Assembly (NCBI GenBank): GCA_963802205.1
Contig: CAWDHW010000011.1
Location: 1-64,000 of the forward strand
Source of the DNA: DYRB01 sp963802205
GTDB lineage: Bacteria; Pseudomonadota; Gammaproteobacteria; Chromatiales; Chromatiaceae
Reading direction: 5' to 3'
DNA: 64,000 bases
The notes under the pieces: model-generated
Database searches by the model: none
The model's input: the letters and a program-made list of their open reading frames with translations, nothing else
Told to the model about the DNA's origin: nothing
In this document: piece after piece, positions 49,460-58,099 of the stretch
Numbering within the stretch: the first letter of the stretch is position 1
Layout: every line of letters starts with the position of its first letter
Translations under genes and position numbers: made by a program

Positions 49460-50286
49460 GCGGTGATCTGCCTGGGCGTCGTGCCGGACTCCGCGGCGGA
49501 ACCTGAGTCTGGCGCGGCCTCGTCGCGTTCCTCCTGACGCAGGGTAAGGATGTCGTGACCGTCTTGCGTCACCAGGATGGTGTGCTCCCACTGGGCCGAG
49601 AGGCTGCGGTCCTTCGTCACTACGGTCCAGCCGTCGGGCAGGAGCTTGATGGCGCGCTTGCCGGCGTTGATCATGGGCTCGATGGTGAAGCACATCCCAG
49701 GCTCCAGGACCAGGCCTTCGCCGGGCTTGCCATAGTGCAGCACCTGGGGCTCCTCGTGGAACTCGCGGCCTATGCCATGTCCGCAATATTCTCGCACCAC
49801 CGAAAACCCCTGGGCCTCGCAGTGACGCTGTATGGCGTGACCTATGTCCCCAAGGGTAGCGCCGGGGCGGACTTGCGCTATGCCTACGCGCAGGGCCTGT
49901 TGGGTCACCCGTACCAGGCGCCGGGCCAGGATGGACGGCTCGCCGACGAAGAACATCTTGCTGGTGTCGCCGTGGTAGCCGTCTTTGATCACGGTGATAT
50001 CGACGTTGACGATGTCGCCGCCCTTGAGGCGTTTGTTGCTGGGGATGCCGTGACAGACCTGATGGTTGACCGAGGTGCAGATGGATTTGGGAAAGCCGCG
50101 GTAGTTCAGCGGCGCCGGGATGGCCCCCTGCACCCGCACGATGTAGTCGTGACAGATGGCGTCGATCTCGTCGGTGGTGATCCCGGGGCGGACATGTTCC
50201 TCGATCATTTCGAGGACCTCGGCGGCCAAACGCCCGGCCACGCGCATACGCCCGATCTCGTCCGGGCTCTTGATGGTCACGGTCAT
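49456..50286 (-). CDS. map: Methionine aminopeptidase, type I
   Basis: A 276 aa metallopeptidase that trims N-terminal Met. Motifs: TSVNHQVCHGIPSNKRLKGG, VNVDITVIKDGYHGDTSKMF (metal Asp pair), YCGHGIGREFHEEPQVLHYG (His), MCFTIEPMI (Glu), WTVVTKDRSLSAQWEHTILV (Glu near the end). The start at 50286 is MTVTIKSPDEI. It is divergent from rpsB, as in many gammaproteobacteria, and overlaps glnD. Confidence 0.96.
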   Translation of the reverse strand: MTVTIKSPDEIGRMRVAGRLAAEVLEMIEEHVRPGITTDEIDAICHDYIVRVQGAIPAPLNYRGFPKSICTSVNHQVCHGIPSNKRLKGGDIVNVDITVIKDGYHGDTSKMFFVGEPSILARRLVRVTQQALRVGIAQVRPGATLGDIGHAIQRHCEAQGFSVVREYCGHGIGREFHEEPQVLHYGKPGEGLVLEPGMCFTIEPMINAGKRAIKLLPDGWTVVTKDRSLSAQWEHTILVTQDGHDILTLRQEERDEAAPDSGSAAESGTTPRQITA

Positions 50287-50355
50287 GGTGCTATGTGTGG
50301 CGTCCACGGGGTTCGCTGGTAGGCTCGTTGGGACCCCGGTCACAGGCCCCGGGAA

Positions 50356-50384
50356 TTGCTGGAGGGGAGCCGGCTATGTTATAA
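50356..50384 (+). promoter_or_regulatory. Likely sigma-70 promoter for rpsB
   Basis: TTGCTG, 17 bases, TTATAA. It leaves an untranslated leader of about 240 bases before the rpsB start. Confidence 0.5.
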
Positions 50385-50440
50385 GACGCCCCGCCTGCGC
50401 GCAAACCACCTCAGGTGCGCCGCGGCACCGACCGACAGAG

Positions 50441-50472
50441 AGCGAAAAACTCTGGTTTTTCGCTTTATTTTT
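50441..50472 (+). terminator. Leader hairpin with T tract (possible attenuator) before rpsB
   Basis: The perfect stem AGCGAAAAAC-TCTG-GTTTTTCGCT is followed by TTATTTTT. It lies within the putative rpsB leader, downstream of the proposed promoter, so it may be an attenuator, or a terminator with a second promoter further down. Confidence 0.65.
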
Positions 50473-50549
50473 AGTCGGTTAAGTACGTCTTTCCGAAGCC
50501 GGTCCGGCACGGTCAGACGATTGCGAAAAGCCACACACGCATCGACACA

Positions 50550-50583
50550 TGGCACTGGGTGCCCGCCAAGGCGGGTTGTGCCA
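50550..50583 (+). promoter_or_regulatory. rpsB leader hairpin (S2 leader-like)
   Basis: Outer stem TGGCAC/GTGCCA around inner stem CCCGCC-AA-GGCGGG, ending 47 bases before the rpsB start. In gammaproteobacteria ribosomal protein S2 represses its own operon through such a leader; the match here is by structure only. Confidence 0.5.
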
Positions 50584-50630
50584 TGGGATCGCGTGGAGGT
50601 TCAACCCAAACTATTTAGGAGATCGAATCC

Positions 50631-51365
50631 GTGAGCGATGTTTCCATGCGTCAAATGCTGGAGGCCGGTGTCCACTTCGGCCACCAGACCCGTTACTGGA
50701 ACCCGAAGATGGGCGCCTTCATCTTCGGCCAGCGCAACAAGATCCACATCATCAACCTGGAAAAGACACTGCCGCTCTACCAGGATGCGATGAATTTCGC
50801 CGGATCCCTGGCCGCAAACGGCGGTAAGGTCCTGTTCGTCGGGACCAAGCGTGCGGCGCGCGAGGCCACCCGCGAGGAGGCCCTGCGCTGCGGCATGCCC
50901 TTCGTCAACTACCGCTGGCTCGGCGGTATGCTGACCAACTTCAAGACCATCCGCCAATCCATCAAGCGCCTCAAGGAACTCACGGCGATGTTCGAGGACG
51001 GCTCCATCGAGCGCTTCAACAAGAAGGAGGCCTTGGGCCTGCGTCGCGAGTGCGACCGCTTGGAGCAGAGCCTCGGCGGGATCAAGGACATGGACGGGCT
51101 GCCCGACGCATTGTTTGTGATCGATGTCGGTCACGAGAAGATCGCCGTCTCCGAGGCCAACAAGCTTGGCATCCCGGTCATCGGTGTGGTCGATACCAAC
51201 AACGACCCGAGCAGCATCGACTATGTGATCCCGGGCAACGACGACGCCATCGGCGCCGTGCGCCTCTATGTGGCGGGCACTGCCGACGCCGTGCTCGACG
51301 GGCGCAACACCGCCGCCGCAGGGGCCTCCGGGCGCGACGAGTTCGTCGAAATGGGCGGGGCCTGA
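50631..51365 (+). CDS. rpsB: 30S ribosomal protein S2
   Basis: A 244 aa ribosomal protein from a GTG start (SDVSMRQMLEAGVHFGHQTR YWNPKMGAFIFG), aligned with the E. coli start. Motif NYRWLGGMLTNFKTIRQSIK is typical. AGGAGAT lies upstream. First gene of rpsB-tsf, often coupled to pyrH and frr. Confidence 0.97.
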   Translation: MSDVSMRQMLEAGVHFGHQTRYWNPKMGAFIFGQRNKIHIINLEKTLPLYQDAMNFAGSLAANGGKVLFVGTKRAAREATREEALRCGMPFVNYRWLGGMLTNFKTIRQSIKRLKELTAMFEDGSIERFNKKEALGLRRECDRLEQSLGGIKDMDGLPDALFVIDVGHEKIAVSEANKLGIPVIGVVDTNNDPSSIDYVIPGNDDAIGAVRLYVAGTADAVLDGRNTAAAGASGRDEFVEMGGA

Positions 51366-51528
51366 CCTCAAGGGCACCAACCGCCCCGGCCACTACGCTA
51401 CCGCAACCCCCGCCGGGTTGCGGGCGGGCGGCCCGGGCCAGATCGATACCCCCCGAGGCGGCATTGTCGGCCCGGGGTCAATCTCAATTCAGTCATTGTT
51501 GCAAGCAGTTGCAACAGGAGCAGTGGTC

Positions 51529-52416
51529 ATGGCCGTAACAGCCGCATTGGTTAAGGAGCTGAGGGAGCGCACCGGCGCCGGCATGATGGAATGCAAGAAG
51601 GCGCTGACCGAGAATGGTGGCGACATCGAGGCCACGATCGAGGCCATGCGCAAGTCCGGCCAGGCGAAGGCTGCCAAGAAGGCGGGGCGTATCGCCGCTG
51701 ACGGTGTGGTGGTGATCCGCATCGCCGAGGACGGCAAGCGTGGCGTGGTGCTCGAGGTCAACAGCGAGACCGACTTCGTCGCCAAGGATGCGGGCTTCCA
51801 GGCCTTTGCCGAGGCCGCCGCTGCCCAGGCGCTGGTCAGCGATGTCCAGGACGTCGCCGAACTGGCCCAGCAGCCCATGCCCGGGACCGACGGCACCGTC
51901 GATCAGGCCCGCGAGGCCCTCATCAGCAAGATTGGCGAAAATGTCCAGTTGCGCCGCCTGGTGCGCTACGACGGCGTCACCGGGAGCCTGATCAGCTATC
52001 GCCATGGGGTCCGCATCGGCGTCGTGGTCGAGGTCGAGGGGGGCGACGAGGCCCTGGGCAAGGATCTGGCCATGCACATCGCCGCCAGCAATCCCCTGTG
52101 TGTCGATGCGAGCCAGGTCGCGCCTGAGGCCCTGGAGAAGGAGAAGGACATTTTCCGCGCCCAGGCCCTGCAGAGCGGCAAGCCCGAGGCCATCGTCGAG
52201 AAAATGATCGAGGGTCGGGTGCGTAAGTTCCTGGAAGAGGTCACCCTGGTTGGGCAGCCCTTCGTCAAGAACCCGGAGCTGACGGTGGAGAAGCTCCTGA
52301 AGCAGGCCGGCGCCAAGGTCGTGCGGTTTAGCCGTACCGAGGTCGGCGAGGGGATCCAGAAGCGCGAAGAGAACTTCGCCGACGAGGTCATGTCGCAGGT
52401 CCGCGCTGCCGAGTAA
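51529..52416 (+). CDS. tsf: Elongation factor Ts
   Basis: A 295 aa nucleotide exchange factor for EF-Tu: VKELRERTGAGMMECKKALT (UBA-like N domain) and SETDFVAKD (the TDFV motif that contacts EF-Tu). The start at 51529 has CAGGAG upstream; the long upstream frame is rejected. 163 bases separate it from rpsB. Confidence 0.97.
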   Translation: MAVTAALVKELRERTGAGMMECKKALTENGGDIEATIEAMRKSGQAKAAKKAGRIAADGVVVIRIAEDGKRGVVLEVNSETDFVAKDAGFQAFAEAAAAQALVSDVQDVAELAQQPMPGTDGTVDQAREALISKIGENVQLRRLVRYDGVTGSLISYRHGVRIGVVVEVEGGDEALGKDLAMHIAASNPLCVDASQVAPEALEKEKDIFRAQALQSGKPEAIVEKMIEGRVRKFLEEVTLVGQPFVKNPELTVEKLLKQAGAKVVRFSRTEVGEGIQKREENFADEVMSQVRAAE

Positions 52417-52475
52417 GTTCGCCAGCGCCCCGACGTCATCGTCTCCCTGTGCCCCTAACCCCAGCGAGGACTCAA

Positions 52476-53198
52476 GTGGCGACGGTCGCTTATCGACGCA
52501 TCCTGCTCAAACTCAGCGGCGAGGCCCTGATGGGCGACGGCGACTTTGGCATAGACCCCAAGGTCATGGGGCGGCTCGCGGGGGAGTCGCGGGACCTTGT
52601 GGCGGCCGGTGTACAGCTCGCTGTGGTCATCGGCGGGGGCAATCTCTTCCGCGGCGCCGGCTTGGCCTCCGGGGGCATGAACCGCGTCACCGGCGACCAC
52701 ATGGGGATGCTTGCCACGGTGATGAACGCCCTGGCGATGCAGGATGCCCTGGCCAAGCTCGGGGTCGAGGCGCGGGTCATGTCGGCGCTGAGCATGACCG
52801 CTGTGTGCGAGGACTACAGCGCGCGGGAGGCCTGCCGGCATTTGGAGGCGGGGCGGGTGACCCTCTTTGCCGCCGGGACCGGAAACCCCTACTTCACCAC
52901 GGACTCCGCCGCGAGCCTGAGGGCGGTGGAGATCGACGCAGATTGCCTGATCAAGGCAACCATGGTCGATGGGGTCTATTCTGCCGACCCCAAAAAGGAC
53001 CCCAGCGCTGTATTCTACCCACGCCTGACCTACAACCGGGCGCTGCGGGAGGGTCTGGCGGTCATGGATACGACGGCGATTGTGCTGTGCCGCGACAACG
53101 GCATGCCGCTGCGGGTGATGAATATGAACGAACCCGGCGCCCTGATGCGCCTGATTCGGGGCGAGCCAGTGGGCTCCCTCGTTGAAAGTGGGGATTGA
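52476..53198 (+). CDS. pyrH: Uridylate kinase
   Basis: A 240 aa UMP kinase of the amino acid kinase fold: RILLKLSGEALMGDGDFGID, VIGGGNLFRGAGLASGGMNR, FAAGTGNPYFTTDSAASLRA. GTG 52476 is preferred (GCGAGGA upstream, alignment with E. coli); GTG 52449 is possible. Ends one base before frr. Confidence 0.96.
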   Translation: MATVAYRRILLKLSGEALMGDGDFGIDPKVMGRLAGESRDLVAAGVQLAVVIGGGNLFRGAGLASGGMNRVTGDHMGMLATVMNALAMQDALAKLGVEARVMSALSMTAVCEDYSAREACRHLEAGRVTLFAAGTGNPYFTTDSAASLRAVEIDADCLIKATMVDGVYSADPKKDPSAVFYPRLTYNRALREGLAVMDTTAIVLCRDNGMPLRVMNMNEPGALMRLIRGEPVGSLVESGD

Positions 53199-53199
53199 G

Positions 53200-53757
53200 A
53201 TGATCGACGACATCAAGAAGGACGCCGCCGGGCGCATGGGCAAGACCGTAGAGGCCCTGGTGCATGAGTTGGCCAAGATCCGCACCGGCAGGGCCCACCC
53301 GGCCCTGCTCGACCATGTCATGGTCTCGTACTATGGCTCGGACATGCCCATCAAGCAGGTTGCCAACGTCACTGTCGAGGATGCGCGCACCCTGGCCATC
53401 ACGCCCTGGGAGCGCAATATGGTCCAGGCGGTGGAGAAGGCCATACTCCAGTCCGACCTGGGGCTCAACCCCAACACCGCCGGGACTGTGATCCGTGTGC
53501 CAATGCCGGCCCTGACCGAGGAGCGCCGTCGCGACCTGATCAAGGTCGCCCGCCAAGAGGCGGAACAGGCGCGGGTGGCGGTGCGTAACATCCGTCGCGA
53601 CGCCAACGGTGAACTCAAGGACGGGGTCAAGGAGAAGATGATCTCCGAGGATGATGAACGCCGCGGTCAGGAGGGTGTCCAGAAGCTCACCGACCAGTAC
53701 ATCAAGGAGGTCGATCAGGTCCTCGCCGCGAAGGAATCGGATCTGATGGCCATTTGA
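53200..53757 (+). CDS. frr: Ribosome recycling factor
   Basis: A 185 aa factor that splits post-termination ribosomes with EF-G: KIRTGRAHPALLDHVMVSYY, GLNPNTAGTVIRVPMPALTE ERRRDL. The length equals that of E. coli RRF. It starts one base after the pyrH stop, indicating coupling. Confidence 0.97.
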   Translation: MIDDIKKDAAGRMGKTVEALVHELAKIRTGRAHPALLDHVMVSYYGSDMPIKQVANVTVEDARTLAITPWERNMVQAVEKAILQSDLGLNPNTAGTVIRVPMPALTEERRRDLIKVARQEAEQARVAVRNIRRDANGELKDGVKEKMISEDDERRGQEGVQKLTDQYIKEVDQVLAAKESDLMAI

Positions 53758-53806
53758 GGCGGTCTTGAGCTGGTTCGACGGTCCCAGGCAGCTACTGTTG
53801 GACACG

Positions 53807-54580
53807 ATGATCGCCATGGCGCCTGTGACCCCGGTACCGGCACCGAGCCGGATCCCGGCCCATGTTGCCATCATCATGGATGGCAATGGGCGCTGGGCGA
53901 GGAGCCGAGGCCTGCCACGCACCGTCGGGCACCGTGCCGGGGTCAAGAGTGTGCGCGCGGTGGTGGCGGAGAGCGTCCGGCAGGGCGTGCGCAATCTGAC
54001 GCTGTTTGCCTTTAGCAGTGAGAACTGGCAGCGGCCCGAGGCCGAGGTGTCGGTCTTGCTGCAAATCTTCATGAGTACCCTGCGCGGGGAGGTCAGGCGC
54101 CTCAACGATAATGGTGTGCGCCTGCGGGTGGTGGGCGATCGCACGGCCTTTCCCGAGAAACTCCAGCAGCGCATCGAAGAGGCCGAGACCCTGACCGCCC
54201 ATAACCGGACCCTAACCCTGCAGATTGCCGCCAACTATGGCGGTCGCTGGGACATCACCCAGGCTGCACGACGCCTCGCACTGGACGTGGCCGCCGGCCG
54301 GCTCGCCCCGGAGGCCATCGACGAGGCGGCACTGGCGGCCAGGCTTTCCTTTGCCGATATCCCCGATCCAGACCTCTTCATCCGTACCGGCGGCGAGCAG
54401 CGTTTGAGCAACTTCGTACTCTGGCAGTCGGCCTATGCGGAGCTGTATTTCACGGACCTGTTGTGGCCCGAGTTCGACGACGAAGCCTATGCCCGCGCCA
54501 TCGGGGAGTTTGCCGGACGGCAACGCCGCTTTGGTCGGACTGGCGAACAGGTCGCCGCCGCAGACAGCGGGGAGATCTAG
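53807..54580 (+). CDS. uppS: Undecaprenyl diphosphate synthase
   Basis: A 257 aa cis-prenyltransferase for the peptidoglycan lipid carrier: HVAIIMDGNGRWARSRGLPR with the catalytic Asp, FAFSSENWQRP, and DLFIRTGGEQRLSNFVLWQS AYAELYF. The start is uncertain: ATG 53807 is used, but TTG 53765 has a better ribosome binding site (GAGGCGG) and lies only seven bases after frr. Confidence 0.94.
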   Translation: MIAMAPVTPVPAPSRIPAHVAIIMDGNGRWARSRGLPRTVGHRAGVKSVRAVVAESVRQGVRNLTLFAFSSENWQRPEAEVSVLLQIFMSTLRGEVRRLNDNGVRLRVVGDRTAFPEKLQQRIEEAETLTAHNRTLTLQIAANYGGRWDITQAARRLALDVAAGRLAPEAIDEAALAARLSFADIPDPDLFIRTGGEQRLSNFVLWQSAYAELYFTDLLWPEFDDEAYARAIGEFAGRQRRFGRTGEQVAAADSGEI

Positions 54581-54584
54581 CCCC

Positions 54585-55409
54585 TTGGCGACGGTGAGCC
54601 CACTGCGCCAGAGGATCCTGACGGCGCTGGCGCTGGCGCCCATGGTCTTGGGGGCGGTGCTGTGGCTGCCTACCAGTTGGCTGGCCCTGGTCCTGGCGGT
54701 CGTGGTGCTCATCGGCGCCTGGGAGTGGACGACCCTTGCAGGGCTACGGGCCCCCGGCGACCGTGGCGGTTATCTGGCGCTGGTGTTCCTGGGTCTGGTG
54801 GGGCTCTGGCCATTACACCTCTGGGGAGTGGGGGCCTGGCTACTGGCGCCGGTGGCCCTGGCGTGGCTCGGGCTCATCCCGGTCCTGGCACGGGTGCGGG
54901 AAATCCCACCGGCCCAGGGTCAGGACCTCGGCCTGCTCGCCCTCGGGTTTCCCATTCTGCTTGGGCCCTGGTTGGCTCTGCTCGAGCTCGATACCAAGCC
55001 CAATGGCCCCTACCTTGTGCTGTTCCTGCTGCTGCTGATCTGGGCCGCCGACATTGCTGCCTACTTCGCCGGTCGCCGTTGGGGGCGGACCAGGTTGGCG
55101 CCGGTGTTGAGCCCGGGCAAGACCTGGGCCGGCGCCTACGCCGCCCTGGTCGCCGCGGCTGGGGCCGGGGTGATCCTGGCCCTGCTGCTCGGGGTTGGTC
55201 CCTGGCGCGGCCTGGCCCTTGTCCTCATCTGTCTGGTCACCGCCATCGTTTCCGTGGTGGGCGACCTGTTCGAAAGCCTGCTCAAGCGCCGCCGTGGGCT
55301 CAAGGATTCCGGCACCCTGCTGCCTGGCCACGGTGGCATCCTGGACCGCATCGACAGCATGACCGCGGCGGCCCCCGTCTTTACCCTCGGCTTGTGGATG
55401 CTGCTATGA
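54585..55409 (+). CDS. cdsA: Phosphatidate cytidylyltransferase
   Basis: A membrane enzyme of about 274 aa making CDP-diacylglycerol. It has eight or so hydrophobic helices and the signature SVVGDLFESLLKRRRGLKDS GTLLPGHGGILDRIDS. No ATG is suitable; TTG 54585 has GGGGAG upstream, GTG 54594 is the alternative. It overlaps dxr by ATGA. Confidence 0.93.
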   Translation: MATVSPLRQRILTALALAPMVLGAVLWLPTSWLALVLAVVVLIGAWEWTTLAGLRAPGDRGGYLALVFLGLVGLWPLHLWGVGAWLLAPVALAWLGLIPVLARVREIPPAQGQDLGLLALGFPILLGPWLALLELDTKPNGPYLVLFLLLLIWAADIAAYFAGRRWGRTRLAPVLSPGKTWAGAYAALVAAAGAGVILALLLGVGPWRGLALVLICLVTAIVSVVGDLFESLLKRRRGLKDSGTLLPGHGGILDRIDSMTAAAPVFTLGLWMLL

Positions 55410-56593
55410 CCGGCGTCACCGTCCTTGGCTCCACCGGCTCCATTGGCGTCAGTACCCTCGATGTCCTCGCTTGTCACCCTGACCGCTTCCGGGTGGTGGC
55501 CCTGACTGCCAACCGGGATGTCGAGGCCATATTGGCCCAGTGCCTGCGCTTTCGGCCGGACGTCGTGGCCATGGCCGACCCGCAGGCCGCGCTCGCTCTG
55601 CGCGAGCGTCTGGCGGGCGTCCATGGGGCGCCAGAGGTGCTCGCGGGTATTGAGGGACTGACCCAGGCAGCCACCATGCCCGAGGCCGGGGTGGTCATGG
55701 CCGCCATTGTCGGTGCGGCTGGGCTGGTTCCGACCCTGGCGGCGGCCCGTGCCGGCAAGCGTCTCCTCCTCGCCAACAAGGAGGCCCTGGTCGTGGCGGG
55801 TGCCCTGCTGATGCAGGCGGTGGCCGACCACGGCGCCGTGCTGCTGCCCATCGACAGCGAACACAATGCGATCTTCCAGTGCTTACCGGCCGGATTCTCC
55901 AGCGGCCTGGCGGGTGTCGGGGTGGAGCGCATCCTCCTGACGGCGTCCGGCGGTCCCTTCCTGAACACACCGCGGGAGGCCATGACCGCGGTGACCCCGG
56001 AGCAGGCCTGCGCCCACCCCAACTGGGACATGGGGCGCAAGATCTCGGTGGACTCCGCCACCATGATGAATAAAGGGTTGGAACTGATTGAGGCGTGCTG
56101 GCTGTTTGGCACCGGGCCGGAGCGGATCCAGGTGGTGGTCCACCGCCAGAGCGTCATCCACTCGCTGGTCCAGTATGTGGATGGCTCGGTCCTGGCGCAG
56201 CTCGGCAACCCAGACATGCGCACCCCCATCGCCCATGCCCTCGGGTGGCCGGAACGTATCGGTTCCGGGGTCGCCCCACTGGACCTGTTTGCGGTGCAGC
56301 GCCTCGATTTCGAGCCCCCGGACCTGGTCCGTTTTCCCTGCCTGGCCTTGGCCATCGCCGCTGCCGCGACGGGGGGGACGGCCCCGTTGGTTCTCAACGC
56401 CGCGAACGAGGTCGCCGTTGCGGCCTTCCTGGAGCGGCAGATCGGCTTTATGGCCATCGCCGACGTTGTGGAGGAGACCCTCGCTGCGCTGCCGGCGGAG
56501 TCGGTTGCGGGCCAGGACATCGGTTTTCTTCTGGCCGCCGATGGCCGCGCCCGCACGGTCGCGGAACAAGCGGTCAAGTCCAGGGTCACATAG
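55406..56593 (+). CDS. dxr: 1-deoxy-D-xylulose 5-phosphate reductoisomerase
   Basis: A 395 aa NADPH enzyme of the MEP isoprenoid pathway: VTVLGSTGSIGVSTLDVLAC (NADPH binding), LLLANKEALVVAGAL, IDSEHNAIFQCLP (metal/substrate), SVDSATMMNKGLELIEACWL. Start at 55406, overlapping the cdsA stop; a longer frame reads through cdsA out of phase and is rejected. Confidence 0.96.
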   Translation: MTGVTVLGSTGSIGVSTLDVLACHPDRFRVVALTANRDVEAILAQCLRFRPDVVAMADPQAALALRERLAGVHGAPEVLAGIEGLTQAATMPEAGVVMAAIVGAAGLVPTLAAARAGKRLLLANKEALVVAGALLMQAVADHGAVLLPIDSEHNAIFQCLPAGFSSGLAGVGVERILLTASGGPFLNTPREAMTAVTPEQACAHPNWDMGRKISVDSATMMNKGLELIEACWLFGTGPERIQVVVHRQSVIHSLVQYVDGSVLAQLGNPDMRTPIAHALGWPERIGSGVAPLDLFAVQRLDFEPPDLVRFPCLALAIAAAATGGTAPLVLNAANEVAVAAFLERQIGFMAIADVVEETLAALPAESVAGQDIGFLLAADGRARTVAEQAVKSRVT

Positions 56594-56599
56594 GCCGCC

Positions 56600-57973
56600 A
56601 TGAACAGCATGAGTGGATTTCTTTCTTACGCCGGGTCCTTCCTCGTCGCCCTCGGCATATTGATTGCCGTCCATGAGTTCGGCCACTTTTGGGTGGCACG
56701 CCGACTCGGGGTCAAGGTCCTGCGCTTCTCCCTCGGCTTCGGCCGGCCCTTGCTGCGCCGTACCGGCCGCATCGACGGGACCGAGTACGTCCTCGCCGCC
56801 ATCCCGCTCGGCGGATATGTGAAGATGCTCGATGAGCGTGAGGGGACAGTCGCGGAGTCCGAGCGCCACAGGGCCTTCAACCGGCAATCCCTGTGGCGTC
56901 GCTCCGCCATCGTCGCCGCTGGCCCCCTGTTCAACTTTGCCTTTGCCATTGCCGTCTTTTGGGCCCTGCTGGTAGCGGGGGAGCCCGGGGACCGCCCCCT
57001 GGTGGGCGAGGTCAAGTCGGGCTCACCCGCCGCGGCAGCCGGGTTTGCGCAGGGCGACGAACTCCTGCGGGTCGGCCAGCGGCCGACGCCGACCTGGGAG
57101 GCGGCGGTCTTCGCCCTTATGGCCGAGGCCCTGGACAATGCCGATCTGGACGTCCAGGTGCAAGACAAAGCGGGGCAACTGGTCACTCGTCGGCTTACAG
57201 GTGCCAGCCTGGCGGCCCTCCCGGAGAGTCCGGCCCTACTCACCGAACTCGGCATCGTTCAGGCCAGGCCCCTGGTCCCGCCGGTGATCGGGGATCTGAG
57301 TCCGGGTGGGGCGGCGGAGCAGGCAGGGCTGCGTGGCGGCGACCTGGTGGTAGCCGTCGATGACCAGCCCGTCGCCAGTTGGCAGACCTGGGTGGACCTG
57401 ATCCGAGCACACCCTGAGCAGACCCTGCAGGTGCAGGTCCGGCGTGGGACCGACGCCTTGGATCTACGGGTGACCCCACGCCGCCAAGTCGAGCAGGGCG
57501 AGTCCGTCGGCAAGATCGGCGCGGCCCCCCGGATCCCGGAGGCCCTGTTTGCGGATTACCGGACCCTGGTTCGCCTGGGGCCGGCCGAGGCGATACCGGC
57601 GGCCATCGCCAAGACCCTGGACATGAGCTGGCTGATGCTGCGCGTGGTCGGCCGCATGTTGACCGGGCAGGCATCGGTGGAGAACTTGAGCGGCCCCATC
57701 TCCATCGCCGAGGCGGCCGGCAAGACCGCCGGTTACGGGCTCACGGCGTTCGCCAAGTTCCTGGCTGTGGTCAGCATCAGCCTGGGGGTCCTCAACCTCC
57801 TGCCCATCCCGGTCCTGGACGGGGGTCACCTGCTGTACTTCCTGATCGAGGGGATCAAGGGCAGCCCACTGTCGGAGCGGGTACAGGAACAGGGGCTGCG
57901 CATCGGCATCAGCGTCCTGGCCGGCCTGATGTTCCTCGCCTTCTACGTCGATATCGCCCGTTTGCTGGGTTAG
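56600..57973 (+). CDS. rseP: Site-2 protease RseP
   Basis: A 457 aa membrane zinc protease that cleaves RseA to release sigma-E. Catalytic HEFGH is in the first helix (AVHEFGHFWVARRLGVKVLR). Two PDZ domains (about 115-190 and 205-285) and the C-terminal LLPIPVLDGGHLLYF with the third metal ligand. ATG 56600 or 56609 may be the start. Six bases after dxr. Confidence 0.95.
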   Translation: MNSMSGFLSYAGSFLVALGILIAVHEFGHFWVARRLGVKVLRFSLGFGRPLLRRTGRIDGTEYVLAAIPLGGYVKMLDEREGTVAESERHRAFNRQSLWRRSAIVAAGPLFNFAFAIAVFWALLVAGEPGDRPLVGEVKSGSPAAAAGFAQGDELLRVGQRPTPTWEAAVFALMAEALDNADLDVQVQDKAGQLVTRRLTGASLAALPESPALLTELGIVQARPLVPPVIGDLSPGGAAEQAGLRGGDLVVAVDDQPVASWQTWVDLIRAHPEQTLQVQVRRGTDALDLRVTPRRQVEQGESVGKIGAAPRIPEALFADYRTLVRLGPAEAIPAAIAKTLDMSWLMLRVVGRMLTGQASVENLSGPISIAEAAGKTAGYGLTAFAKFLAVVSISLGVLNLLPIPVLDGGHLLYFLIEGIKGSPLSERVQEQGLRIGISVLAGLMFLAFYVDIARLLG

Positions 57974-58099
57974 CTGGGCTCGGCAGTGCCTATCCCTTAT
58001 ACTAGCCCCCCTTAAGGTAGGGCCGCCCGATGCGGCGCTCGACATTTCAGGGGGTCCCTCTTGCCCACATTGACACGGGAAGGTCTCGGCTCAGTGCCG

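Noticed and set aside
54662..56593. A 643-codon frame as a fused enzyme ending in Dxr
   Set aside because: The first 248 codons are the out-of-frame reading of cdsA; Dxr starts at 55406.
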